Origin: an uncultured Moraxellaceae bacterium
GTDB taxonomy: Bacteria > Pseudomonadota > Gammaproteobacteria > Pseudomonadales > Moraxellaceae
Direction of reading: 5' to 3'
Length of the DNA: 7,753 bases
NCBI GenBank assembly: GCA_937928295.1
Contig: CALEYY010000245.1
Coordinates: 1 to 7,753 of the forward strand
In this document: in pieces, positions 1 to 5,616 of the stretch
Layout: the number at the start of each line of letters is the position of its first letter
How positions within the stretch are numbered: position 1 is the stretch's first letter
Position numbers and translations under genes: made by a program
Notes under the pieces: generated by a model
Told to the model about the DNA's origin: nothing
What the model saw: only the letters and a program-made list of their open reading frames with translations
The model's database searches: none

Positions 1-1552
1 CGATAACGGCATGCCTTATTTCAACACCATCGCCGGCTTGAAAAGCCCGGTCGAAGCCTCGGCAGAGATTCTCAAGGTGCTGCGCGAGCGCGCCGAAACG
101 GCCCTCGGCGGCGATATCACCGGCGCGGTCATTACTGTCCCGGCCTACTTTGACGAAGCGCAGCGCCAAGCCACCAAGGATGCTGCCACGCTGGCTGGCC
201 TGAAAGTGCTGCGTCTGCTCAACGAGCCCACGGCGGCGGCTGTCGCCTACGGTCTGGATCAGCAGCACGAAGGCATCCACGCCATTTATGACCTCGGCGG
301 CGGCACTTTCGACATCTCCATTCTGCGTCTGCATCAGGGCGTATTCGAGGTGCTGGCCACCGGCGGCGATTCCGCACTCGGTGGCGATGATTTCGATCAC
401 GCCATCGCGAGCTGGATCATGGCCGGCGCCGGCATTGTCAACCCGGATGCCGAAGTGCAGCGCCGCCTGTTGCAGACCTCGCGTCGCGTCAAGGAAGCGC
501 TGAGCACGCGTGAGTCTGTGCCGCTGTCGCTGGCGGCCGGCACCGGCGGCGCACCTGCCGACTGGCAGGCGACGCTGACGCGCGAGCATTTCGAATCACT
601 CATTGCTGCCCGCGTTGACGACACGCTGAAGGCTTGTCGTCGTGCCCTGCGCGATGCCGGCCTGAAGCCGGCGGATCTGGCCGAAGTGGTGCTGGTTGGT
701 GGCTCCACGCGCGTGCCGCTGGTGCGTCGTCGTGTTGCCGAGTTCTTCGGCAAGCCGGCGCTGGATCATCTCGACCCGGATCAGGTTGTGGCCGTAGGTG
801 CTGCTGTGCAGGCCAACATCCTCGCGGGCAACAAGCCCGACAGCGACTTGCTGCTGCTCGATGTCATCCCGCTTTCGCTCGGGCTGGAAACCTACGGTGG
901 CCTGGTTGAGAAGATCGTGCCGCGCAACACCACGATTCCGGTGGCGCGCGCACAGGAGTTCACCACCTTCAAGGATGGCCAGACCGCGATGAGCCTGCAT
1001 GTGCTGCAAGGCGAGCGCGAGATGGTCAGCGACTGCCGCTCGCTGGCGCGTTTCGAGCTGCAGGGCATCCCGCCGATGGTGGCTGGTGCCGCGCGCATTC
1101 GCGTGCTGTTCCAGGTCGATGCCGATGGCCTGCTCAGCGTCAGCGCCGAAGAAACCATTTCCGGCGTGCGTGCCGAGATCGTCGTGAAGCCGTCCTGGGG
1201 CTTGCAAGACGACGACATCCTGCGCCTGCTGCGCGAATCGCAAGCCGCCGCTGTGCAGGACATGCAGGCACGCGCGCTGGCCGAAGCCCGTGCGGAGGCC
1301 GAGCGCCTGTGGATCGCCACCGAAGCGGCGTTGACTCAGCAGGGTGATCTGCTCAGCGCATCCGAGCTGGCCGAATTGCAGGCAGCGGTGCAGGGCTTGA
1401 AAACGCTGGCCGCTGCCGACGATGCCGCTGCCATCACCGCCGCCGCCGAAGCGCTGAACCACGCCAGTGAAACTTTTGCTGCCCGGCGCATGGACGCCGG
1501 CATCCGTCAGGCCTTCACGGGCAAGACGCTGACTGATTTCGAGGAACACTGA
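1..1552 (+). CDS. hscA: Fe-S cluster assembly chaperone HscA, 5'-truncated
   Basis: Specialised Hsp70 (Hsc66) that works with the co-chaperone HscB on the scaffold IscU and drives ATP-dependent transfer of Fe-S clusters to acceptor proteins in the cytoplasm. The reading frame is already open at base 2, so the true start lies outside the window. About 516 codons are visible; E. coli HscA has about 616, so roughly the first 100 residues of the ATPase domain are missing. The ATG at 11 is internal. Counting from that ATG, the Hsp70 hallmarks are NEPTAAA (71-77), the phosphate-binding DLGGGTFD (94-101), VGGSTRVP (229-236), and the interdomain linker LLLLDVIPLSLGLET (280-294). The substrate-binding domain follows, then a helical lid ending at the stop. 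The linker and the GQTAMSLHVLQGERE segment look like HscA rather than DnaK, and the adjacent fdx supports this. The stop is one base before the fdx ATG, which suggests translational coupling. No frameshift is seen. Confidence 0.97.
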   Translation, partial: DNGMPYFNTIAGLKSPVEASAEILKVLRERAETALGGDITGAVITVPAYFDEAQRQATKDAATLAGLKVLRLLNEPTAAAVAYGLDQQHEGIHAIYDLGGGTFDISILRLHQGVFEVLATGGDSALGGDDFDHAIASWIMAGAGIVNPDAEVQRRLLQTSRRVKEALSTRESVPLSLAAGTGGAPADWQATLTREHFESLIAARVDDTLKACRRALRDAGLKPADLAEVVLVGGSTRVPLVRRRVAEFFGKPALDHLDPDQVVAVGAAVQANILAGNKPDSDLLLLDVIPLSLGLETYGGLVEKIVPRNTTIPVARAQEFTTFKDGQTAMSLHVLQGEREMVSDCRSLARFELQGIPPMVAGAARIRVLFQVDADGLLSVSAEETISGVRAEIVVKPSWGLQDDDILRLLRESQAAAVQDMQARALAEARAEAERLWIATEAALTQQGDLLSASELAELQAAVQGLKTLAAADDAAAITAAAEALNHASETFAARRMDAGIRQAFTGKTLTDFEEH

Positions 1553-1553
1553 C

Positions 1554-1892
1554 ATGCCCAACATCATCCTGCTGCCACACCACGAGATCTGCCCGAACGG
1601 CGCCGTGATCGAGGCCAATGTGGGCGAGACCATTTGCGACGCCGCGCTGCGTCAGGGTTATTCTATCGAGCACGCTTGCGAGAAATCCTGTGCCTGCACG
1701 ACCTGCCATGTGGTAGTGCGCGAGGGCTTTGACTCGCTCAATGAGCTGGACGAGCTTGAGGAAGATATGCTCGATAAGGCGTGGGGATTGGAGGCGGAGT
1801 CTCGGCTGTCTTGTCAGGCTGTTATGGGCGACGAAGACCTTGTTATTGAAATTCCCCGCTATACCTTGAATCACGCTTCAGAGAAGCATTGA
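1554..1892 (+). CDS. fdx: ISC-type [2Fe-2S] ferredoxin
   Basis: Adrenodoxin-type ferredoxin of the isc operon, an electron donor for Fe-S cluster assembly in the cytoplasm. The product is 112 residues, against 111 in E. coli Fdx. The cluster ligands are visible as C42, C48 and C51 in the ACEKSCACTTCH segment and C87 in RLSCQA, with the extra conserved C46 also kept. The C-terminal DEDLVIEIPRYTLNHA, typical of the ISC ferredoxins, is present. The start ATG lies one base after the hscA stop. A GAGGA ribosome-binding site at 1541-1545 inside the end of hscA sits 8 bases before it, so the pair is probably translated together. By eye the second half of the gene uses more T- and A-ending codons than hscA, a mild difference from which I draw no conclusion. 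fdx is the last isc gene here; the usual next gene, iscX, is not found. Confidence 0.98.
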   Translation: MPNIILLPHHEICPNGAVIEANVGETICDAALRQGYSIEHACEKSCACTTCHVVVREGFDSLNELDELEEDMLDKAWGLEAESRLSCQAVMGDEDLVIEIPRYTLNHASEKH

Positions 1893-1949
1893 TAGACCGG
1901 CCGGCGCTGACGGATGACACAGGTCTCGCACGCCGCAAGTCCACCCAGC

Positions 1950-1969
1950 CCGCGCGCTACATCGCGCGG
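1950..1969. repeat. GC-rich hairpin inside the first element
   Basis: The arms CCGCGCG (1950-1956) and CGCGCGG (1963-1969) pair perfectly around a six-base loop. The hairpin is nested within the 1902-2081 element. No function is assigned. Confidence 0.6.
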
Positions 1970-1982
1970 TCGCTCACGCGGT

Positions 1983-1999
1983 TCGGCGCGGTGCGCCGA
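1983..1999. repeat. Second GC-rich hairpin inside the first element
   Basis: The arms TCGGCGC (1983-1989) and GCGCCGA (1993-1999) pair perfectly around the three-base loop GGT. Together with the neighbouring hairpin and the shared module it makes the inside of the 1902-2081 element strongly structured on either strand. Confidence 0.6.
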
Positions 2000-2015
2000 C
2001 AAACCCCGCGTTCGC

Positions 2016-2054
2016 CCATGTAGGCTCTTATGCGCCATCCATGGCGCATGACGG
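2016..2054 (+). repeat. Shared palindromic module, copy 1
   Basis: This 39-bp module matches the reverse complement of 2253-2290. Twelve bases match exactly (2016-2027), then three bases here replace two in the other copy (2028-2030), then 24 bases match exactly (2031-2054). Its core is itself a palindrome, ATGCGCCAT (2030-2038) and ATGGCGCAT (2041-2049) around a central CC. It ends four bases before the right arm of the first element. Confidence 0.85.
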
Positions 2055-2227
2055 CGCGACCTGTGTCATCCGTCAGCGCCGACAGCACTCTCATACGCCA
2101 CTGAACTTCCGTATCCCCAAGTGACTGGTTTGCCGCACACTACTCTCGCGATAAACGGGAGCGGGTTCGCTGGGCACCACACTAGCGTTGTGTAGCTGAC
2201 TGCAGGGTGGGGCCTCACGCTGAGCGC

Positions 2228-2331
2228 CCGAAGCAGGGAGTAGCTGTACAAACCGTCATGCGCCATGGATGGCGCATGGAGCCTACATGGATGTATTCAC
2301 GGCGTGTTTGAACAGCTACTCCCTGCCTCGG
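2228..2331. repeat. 104-bp element bounded by 26-bp inverted repeats
   Basis: The left arm 2228-2253 pairs with 2306-2331 at 24 of 26 positions, including an uninterrupted 15-bp match (2233-2247 with 2312-2326). The arm sequence is unrelated to that of the first element. The interior is almost filled by the second copy of the shared palindromic module, so a single strand could fold into one long hairpin with a cruciform-like tip. It ends about 34 bp before the likely -35 region of ndk. No coding capacity and no clear target-site duplication are seen. A non-autonomous palindromic repeat is the likeliest explanation. Confidence 0.8.
2253..2290 (-). repeat. Shared palindromic module, copy 2 (inverted)
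   Basis: This is the reverse-complement partner of 2016-2054. Its core palindrome is slightly longer than in copy 1: CATGCGCCAT (2257-2266) and ATGGCGCATG (2269-2278) around a central GG. The following GAGCCTACATGG (2279-2290) is the mirror of the start of copy 1. Its left end overlaps the left arm of the 2228-2331 element by one base. Confidence 0.85.
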
Positions 2332-2364
2332 AAGCGGACCCGCTAAAGAACCCAAAACCATCTC

Positions 2365-2393
2365 TGGCAGTTACCCACAGACGCCGGTATAAT
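2365..2393 (+). promoter_or_regulatory. Probable sigma70 promoter of ndk
   Basis: A perfect -10 box TATAAT lies at 2388-2393. Exactly 17 bp upstream is TGGCAG (2365-2370), a partial match to the -35 consensus. Transcription would start near 2400 and give a leader of about 58 bases before the ndk ATG. Its position just after the repeat block fits ndk being transcribed independently of the isc operon. Confidence 0.65.
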
Positions 2394-2405
2394 CCGCGCC
2401 CAAGT

Positions 2406-2433
2406 TCGAGCTGAACACGCTCGACGCCTTTTT
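2406..2433 (+). promoter_or_regulatory. Stem-loop with T run in the ndk leader
   Basis: TCGAGC (2406-2411) pairs with GCTCGA (2419-2424) around a seven-base loop. Four bases later comes a run of five T (2429-2433). The order hairpin then T run resembles a weak intrinsic terminator, placed between the predicted start site and the ribosome-binding site. It could attenuate ndk, or stop transcripts reading in from upstream, or be chance. The stem is only six pairs and the T run is not directly adjacent. Confidence 0.35.
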
Positions 2434-2457
2434 CTTATTGTGACACTGGAGCCACTC

Positions 2458-2889
2458 ATGGCCGTTGAACGCACGCTTTCCATCATCAAGCCGGACGCTG
2501 TTGGCAAGAACGCCATTGGTGCCATTTTCAGCCGCTTTGAAGCTTCCGGCCTCAAGATCGTTGCCACCAAGATGAAGCACCTGTCCAAGGCCGAAGCCGA
2601 AGGCTTCTACGCCGAGCACGCCGGCCGTGGGTTCTTCAATGACCTGGTTGCTTTCATGACTTCCGGCCCGGTTGTGGTTAGCGCACTGGAAGGCGAAAAC
2701 GCCGTTCTGGCTCACCGTGACATCCTCGGTGCTACCAACCCGAAAGACGCTGCTCCAGGCACTATCCGCGCCGATTTCGCTGTTAGCATCGATGAAAATG
2801 CTGCTCACGGTTCGGACTCGACCAGCTCGGCCGCTCGTGAGATTGCTTACTTCTTCAGCTCGCTGGAAGTTTGCGCGCGTACCCGCTAA
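2458..2889 (+). CDS. ndk: Nucleoside diphosphate kinase
   Basis: Transfers the terminal phosphate from ATP to other nucleoside diphosphates through a phosphohistidine intermediate, balancing NTP and dNTP pools in the cytoplasm. The product is 143 residues, the same as E. coli Ndk. The catalytic histidine is H117 in the signature AAHGSDS (115-121). K11 in the IIKPDAV segment and R104 (TIRAD) are in the expected places, and the C-terminus keeps AREIAYFF and VCARTR. The ATG at 2458 is chosen because it gives the family's MAVERTLSIIKPDAV start and has a GGAG ribosome-binding site (2448-2451) six bases upstream. An in-frame TTG at 2440 would add six residues with no support. Ndk has its own likely promoter upstream and a terminator downstream, so it is probably monocistronic. 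Confidence 0.98.
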   Translation: MAVERTLSIIKPDAVGKNAIGAIFSRFEASGLKIVATKMKHLSKAEAEGFYAEHAGRGFFNDLVAFMTSGPVVVSALEGENAVLAHRDILGATNPKDAAPGTIRADFAVSIDENAAHGSDSTSSAAREIAYFFSSLEVCARTR

Positions 2890-2951
2890 GGTCGTGTAAT
2901 GCTCTGCGCAGCATACCTGCGCGGGGCCGCCGCTAACGCGGCAAGTGCTTG

Positions 2952-2982
2952 AAGGGCCGCATGCTCAGGTATTGCGGCCTTT
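2952..2982 (+). terminator. Probable intrinsic terminator after ndk
   Basis: AAGGGCCGCA (2952-2961) pairs with TGCGGCCTTT (2973-2982) over ten positions including one G-T pair, around an 11-base loop. The A-rich left foot and T-rich right foot give the usual terminator shape, though only three T follow the GC stem. It lies 62 bases after the ndk stop and before a candidate rlmN promoter, which fits separation of the two transcription units. Confidence 0.6.
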
Positions 2983-3041
2983 CTGCATGATAGGCCGAGC
3001 GTCAGGCGGCCTGCTGCTGTGCATAAATGTTCCGACATAAC

Positions 3042-3050
3042 TGGTGTAAT
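3042..3050 (+). promoter_or_regulatory. Candidate extended -10 promoter for rlmN
   Basis: TGGTGTAAT has the TG-n extension followed by TGTAAT, five of six matches to TATAAT, and no good -35 box at the usual distance. A start near 3057 would leave a very short leader of about 11 bases before the rlmN ATG. The placement after the ndk terminator is sensible, but the motif is weak. Confidence 0.35.
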
Positions 3051-3067
3051 AACCCGTCGAGCCTGCC

Positions 3068-4255
3068 ATGACTGATGTTGCCAATACTGCTTCAACACCC
3101 ACCCCAAAGGTCAATCTGATCGGGCTCAGCCGTGAGCAGATGGAGGCTTATTTCGCCACCATCGGCGAGAAGAAATTCCGCGCCGGCCAGGTCATGAAGT
3201 GGATTCATCAGCAGGGCATCACCGAATTTGCCGAGATGACCAATCTCGCCAAGTCGCTGCGCGTCAAGCTCGAAGAGTTTGCAGAAGTACGGCCACCGAA
3301 AGTCACCTACAAGCATTTCTCCGCCGATGGCACACGCAAGTGGATCATCGAGGTGGCGCCCAACGCCATGGTCGAAACCGTGCTCATTCCCGATGGCGAG
3401 CGCAAGACGCTGTGTGTGTCGTCGCAGGTTGGCTGTGCGCTCGACTGCAGCTTCTGTTCGACCGGCAAGCAGGGCTTCATGCGTGATCTGACGCCGGCAG
3501 AAATCATCGGCCAGGTCTGGATCGCCAATCGATCCTATCTCGATGAAGGTGAGTTCAGCGGCCGCAATGCTGACGGCGAGCTGACCCGGACCCGTGCGCT
3601 GACCAATGTGGTGATGATGGGCATGGGCGAGCCGCTGCTCAATCTCGATGCCGTGATTCCGGCCATGGGCATCATGCTCGATGACTTTGCCTACGGCCTC
3701 TCCAAGCGTCGCGTCACACTGTCGACCTCGGGCGTGGTGCCCATGCTCGACAAGTTCACGCAAGCCATTGATGTGTCGCTGGCGGTGTCTCTGCATGCGC
3801 CCAACGACGAGCTGCGCAACGAGCTGGTGCCGATCAACAAGAAGTATCCGCTGAAAGAGCTGATGGCCGCCTGCAAGCGCTGGCTGCTGCATCATCAGGG
3901 CAGTGAGGTCGGGCGTCGCCGCGTGACCATGGAATATGTGATGCTGGAAGGCGTCAACGACAAGCCTGAGCATGCCGCCCAGCTCATCGAGCTGCTGCGC
4001 GATGTGCCCAGCAAGATCAATCTGATCCCGTTCAATCCGTTTCCGCATGCGCCGTATGGCAGTACCCCGCGCGCGCAAATCATTGAGTTCCAGAATCAGC
4101 TGATTCGCGCCGGTTACACCTGTACTATTCGCACCACACGCGGCGACGATATTGATGCCGCCTGCGGTCAGCTCGTTGGGCAGGTCAAGGACCGCACGCG
4201 CCGTGCCGAACGCTGGCAGGCACAGACACGCAGTAATGAAATTATCCGGGTCTAA
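3068..4255 (+). CDS. rlmN: 23S rRNA (A2503)/tRNA (A37) C2-methyltransferase RlmN, radical SAM
   Basis: Radical SAM enzyme that methylates C2 of A2503 in 23S rRNA and of A37 in some tRNAs, which affects translational accuracy. The product is 395 residues (384 in E. coli). The [4Fe-4S] motif CxxxCxxC is C123, C127 and C130 in VGCALDCSFCSTGKQGF. The SAM-contact motif GMGEP is at 185-189. C366 in DDIDAACGQL is the cysteine that carries the methyl group during catalysis in this family. LSKRRVTLSTSGVVP and INLIPFNPFPHAPYG are diagnostic RlmN segments. The N-terminal accessory domain (about 15-75, with GEKKFRAGQVMKWIH) is complete, which supports the ATG at 3068. No strong ribosome-binding site precedes it (GTCGAG at 3056-3061 at best). 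An insertion near 160-175 (GEFSGRNADGELTRT) is ordinary family variation. In many relatives pilF follows; here rodZ starts after 32 bases. Confidence 0.98.
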   Translation: MTDVANTASTPTPKVNLIGLSREQMEAYFATIGEKKFRAGQVMKWIHQQGITEFAEMTNLAKSLRVKLEEFAEVRPPKVTYKHFSADGTRKWIIEVAPNAMVETVLIPDGERKTLCVSSQVGCALDCSFCSTGKQGFMRDLTPAEIIGQVWIANRSYLDEGEFSGRNADGELTRTRALTNVVMMGMGEPLLNLDAVIPAMGIMLDDFAYGLSKRRVTLSTSGVVPMLDKFTQAIDVSLAVSLHAPNDELRNELVPINKKYPLKELMAACKRWLLHHQGSEVGRRRVTMEYVMLEGVNDKPEHAAQLIELLRDVPSKINLIPFNPFPHAPYGSTPRAQIIEFQNQLIRAGYTCTIRTTRGDDIDAACGQLVGQVKDRTRRAERWQAQTRSNEIIRV

Positions 4256-4274
4256 CCCGCAATTTTTATGTTTT

Positions 4275-4280
4275 GAGGAA
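4275..4280 (+). promoter_or_regulatory. Ribosome-binding site fixing the rodZ GTG start
   Basis: GAGGAA lies seven bases before the GTG at 4288. This spacing favours that codon over an in-frame TTG at 4273, which overlaps the site itself. An ATG at 4281 is out of frame and meets a stop after three codons. Confidence 0.7.
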
Positions 4281-4287
4281 TGTTTCC

Positions 4288-5559
4288 GTGAGCTCGTCTG
4301 ACGAACTGGGTGTATCTGTTGATGTCATCAGCGCTGGCCCGACACCGGGTCAACAATTGCGACTGGCTCGCGAGAAGCGAGGTTTGTCGCTGGATGATGT
4401 GACGACAGAAACCAATCTCTCGCCGAAGTATCTGAAGGCTCTGGAGGAGGATGATTATGCCTCCTTGCCGGGCCTTGCGTTTGCTCGCGGTTACGCCCGT
4501 CGTTATGCCCAGCTTGTGCATCTGGATGGCTCTGCGCTGATTGCTGAAATGGATGTGATTGCTGCTGCGCAAGGTCTTGCGGCATCAGCATCACTGAGCC
4601 CATCGAGCGCATCCATGCAGCGTGCCAGCACGAACATGTCTCAGGTTTCCACGCGCAAGGCCAGTGACCTGCCAGGCAGTCTGACCAAGACCATGGCGAG
4701 CTTGCAGCAAATCAGCATGACGCAAGTGCTGTCTATCGGCTCCCTGGCATTGCTGGTGCTGCTCTTACTGGGCACCTTGTTCTGGCAGGGCAGTGGTGAT
4801 GTTAATACCGAACCCATGACAGACAATGGCGTGATTGATATTGATGCCGATGTGGCGCAGCAAGTGCCGCCGGAAGCACCTTTGCCGGTGACGCCAGAGC
4901 CCGTTGCTGCAATGCCGGTTGCCCCTGAGGCGACAGTGCCGGCTCCGACCGTAGATCCTGCGCTCGCGACAGCGGTGCCCGTCCCGGCATCGACGGTTCC
5001 AGCTCAGTTGCCCGTTGGCCCGGCTGCGACAGCACCAGCCTCTGCTTTGCCTGCTGCGATGGCTGTACCGGCCGCTCCGGCAGCCGCAGCGCCTGCATCA
5101 TTGCCGGCGGCAAAACCGGCAGCACCGGTTGCCGCCCCCGCATTGACAGCGCAGCCAGCGGCCAAGCCCGTTGCGCTGCCCGTCGCCGTGAAGCCCGTTG
5201 TGGTGCCTGCCGCAGCTAGGCCCGCTGCTACTGCGTCTACGGTCATTCCCGTGACTGCGGCACCGGCAGCTACGCCCAAGCCGATTAGCGCACCGCCGGG
5301 TATCGACAGCCTCAATTTCAATTTCACCGGAAAATCCTGGATCAGCGTGCGCGATGCCACCGGCCAGGAGCTGGTCTACGGCTTGAAAAATGCCGGCCAG
5401 GCGGTGACGGTCACCGGGCAAGCTCCTTTTTCGATCAACATCGGCAATGTCAATGTCACTTCGCTTAGCCGTAATGGCCGTGGTGTGAACTTGAAGCAGT
5501 ATGCCCGTGGCGAGATCGCCAGCTTCCGCCTGGCACCGACGCCGGCGCCCAAGCCCTGA
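4288..5559 (+). CDS. rodZ: Cytoskeletal cell-shape protein RodZ
   Basis: Bitopic inner-membrane protein that links the MreB actin-like filaments to the elongation machinery and so maintains rod shape. The GTG at 4288 gives 423 residues, clearly longer than E. coli RodZ (337). Domains in order: a cytoplasmic Xre-like helix-turn-helix at about 20-80 (GQQLRLAREKRGLSLDDV, then NLSPKYLKALEEDDY and GLAFARGYARRYAQ), which in this family binds MreB rather than DNA; a Ser-rich juxtamembrane part; one membrane helix at about 147-166 (VLSIGSLALLVLLLLGTLFW); an Ala/Pro/Val-rich periplasmic linker at about 193-336; and a C-terminal DUF4115 beta domain at about 340-416 (FTGKSWISVRDATGQELVYG). The linker is acidic near the membrane and basic further out. 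The gene lies in its usual place before ispG. The family assignment is firm; the length is due almost entirely to the linker. Confidence 0.95.
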   Translation: MSSSDELGVSVDVISAGPTPGQQLRLAREKRGLSLDDVTTETNLSPKYLKALEEDDYASLPGLAFARGYARRYAQLVHLDGSALIAEMDVIAAAQGLAASASLSPSSASMQRASTNMSQVSTRKASDLPGSLTKTMASLQQISMTQVLSIGSLALLVLLLLGTLFWQGSGDVNTEPMTDNGVIDIDADVAQQVPPEAPLPVTPEPVAAMPVAPEATVPAPTVDPALATAVPVPASTVPAQLPVGPAATAPASALPAAMAVPAAPAAAAPASLPAAKPAAPVAAPALTAQPAAKPVALPVAVKPVVVPAAARPAATASTVIPVTAAPAATPKPISAPPGIDSLNFNFTGKSWISVRDATGQELVYGLKNAGQAVTVTGQAPFSINIGNVNVTSLSRNGRGVNLKQYARGEIASFRLAPTPAPKP

Positions 5560-5601
5560 TCATTTGCCCTGAAGCATGTGCGACTTGCCCCGGTCGCCAT
5601 T

Positions 5602-5606
5602 GAGGA
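5602..5606 (+). promoter_or_regulatory. Ribosome-binding site supporting the ispG start at 5617
   Basis: GAGGA ends ten bases before the ATG at 5617. The upstream in-frame ATG at 5608 is only one base from this site, and the GTG at 5578 has no site of its own, so both are unlikely starts. Confidence 0.65.
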
Positions 5607-5616
5607 AATGCCTGCC

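Larger units (their letters stand above)
1902..2081. repeat. 180-bp element bounded by 24-bp perfect inverted repeats
   Basis: Bases 1902-1925 are the exact reverse complement of 2058-2081 (24 of 24), and after one mismatch the match continues inward for three more bases (1927-1929 with 2054-2056). Between the arms lie two short GC-rich hairpins and one copy of the shared palindromic module. No open frame of useful size lies inside, so it looks like a MITE-like or other non-autonomous palindromic repeat, beginning 10 bp after the fdx stop. I find no obvious target-site duplication at the outer edges. As RNA at the end of the isc message it would fold into a long stem. It could therefore protect or end the transcript, but there is no T run for a classical terminator. 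Confidence 0.8.
1893..2457. other. Non-coding spacer between fdx and ndk, filled with inverted repeats
   Basis: This 565-bp stretch has no convincing protein gene, tRNA or rRNA. It holds two long inverted-repeat elements (1902-2081 and 2228-2331), a palindromic module shared between them in opposite orientation, and the ndk promoter and leader near its right end. The 146 bp between the two elements (2082-2227) show no clear structure beyond short imperfect palindromes. The only notable open frame, on the minus strand over about 2066-2266, is largely built from the repeat arms and matches no family I know. No iscX-like small acidic protein is visible. Repeat-rich spacers of this type are common in proteobacterial genomes; that this one is a site of past element insertions is inference. 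Confidence 0.8.

Noticed and set aside
596..1633. 345-codon minus-strand frame opposite hscA and the start of fdx
   Set aside because: It is antisense to well-conserved genes in GC-rich DNA, where long shadow frames are expected. The translation is rich in His, Gln and Arg and resembles no family.
2082..2227. Possible tRNA or small RNA gene between the two elements
   Set aside because: The GGTTCG near 2164-2170 briefly suggested a T-loop, but no paired T-arm or cloverleaf could be built around it. No promoter and terminator pair frames an RNA gene.
2066..2266. 66-codon minus-strand frame in the repeat block
   Set aside because: It is built largely from the repeat arms and palindromes, has no recognisable domain, and its start codon lies inside the palindromic core. 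Most likely chance.
1893..2331. CRISPR array
   Set aside because: The repeats are two inverted copies with unrelated outer arms, not regularly spaced direct repeats with unique spacers, and no cas genes are near.
2440..2457. Upstream TTG start for ndk
   Set aside because: It would add six non-conserved residues and overlap the ribosome-binding site. The ATG at 2458 gives exactly the family length.
3092..4078. 328-codon minus-strand frame opposite rlmN
   Set aside because: Shadow of the rlmN codon pattern, with a His-, Gln- and Arg-rich low-quality translation. rlmN itself is unquestionable.
5004..5360. Ala/Gly-rich minus-strand frame opposite the rodZ linker
   Set aside because: The repetitive composition is the mirror of the GC-rich Ala/Pro codons of the RodZ linker, not a separate protein.
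5578..5616. Upstream starts for ispG at GTG 5578 and ATG 5608
   Set aside because: The first has no ribosome-binding site and the second is one base from the GAGGA site. The start at 5617 aligns with the E. coli N-terminus.
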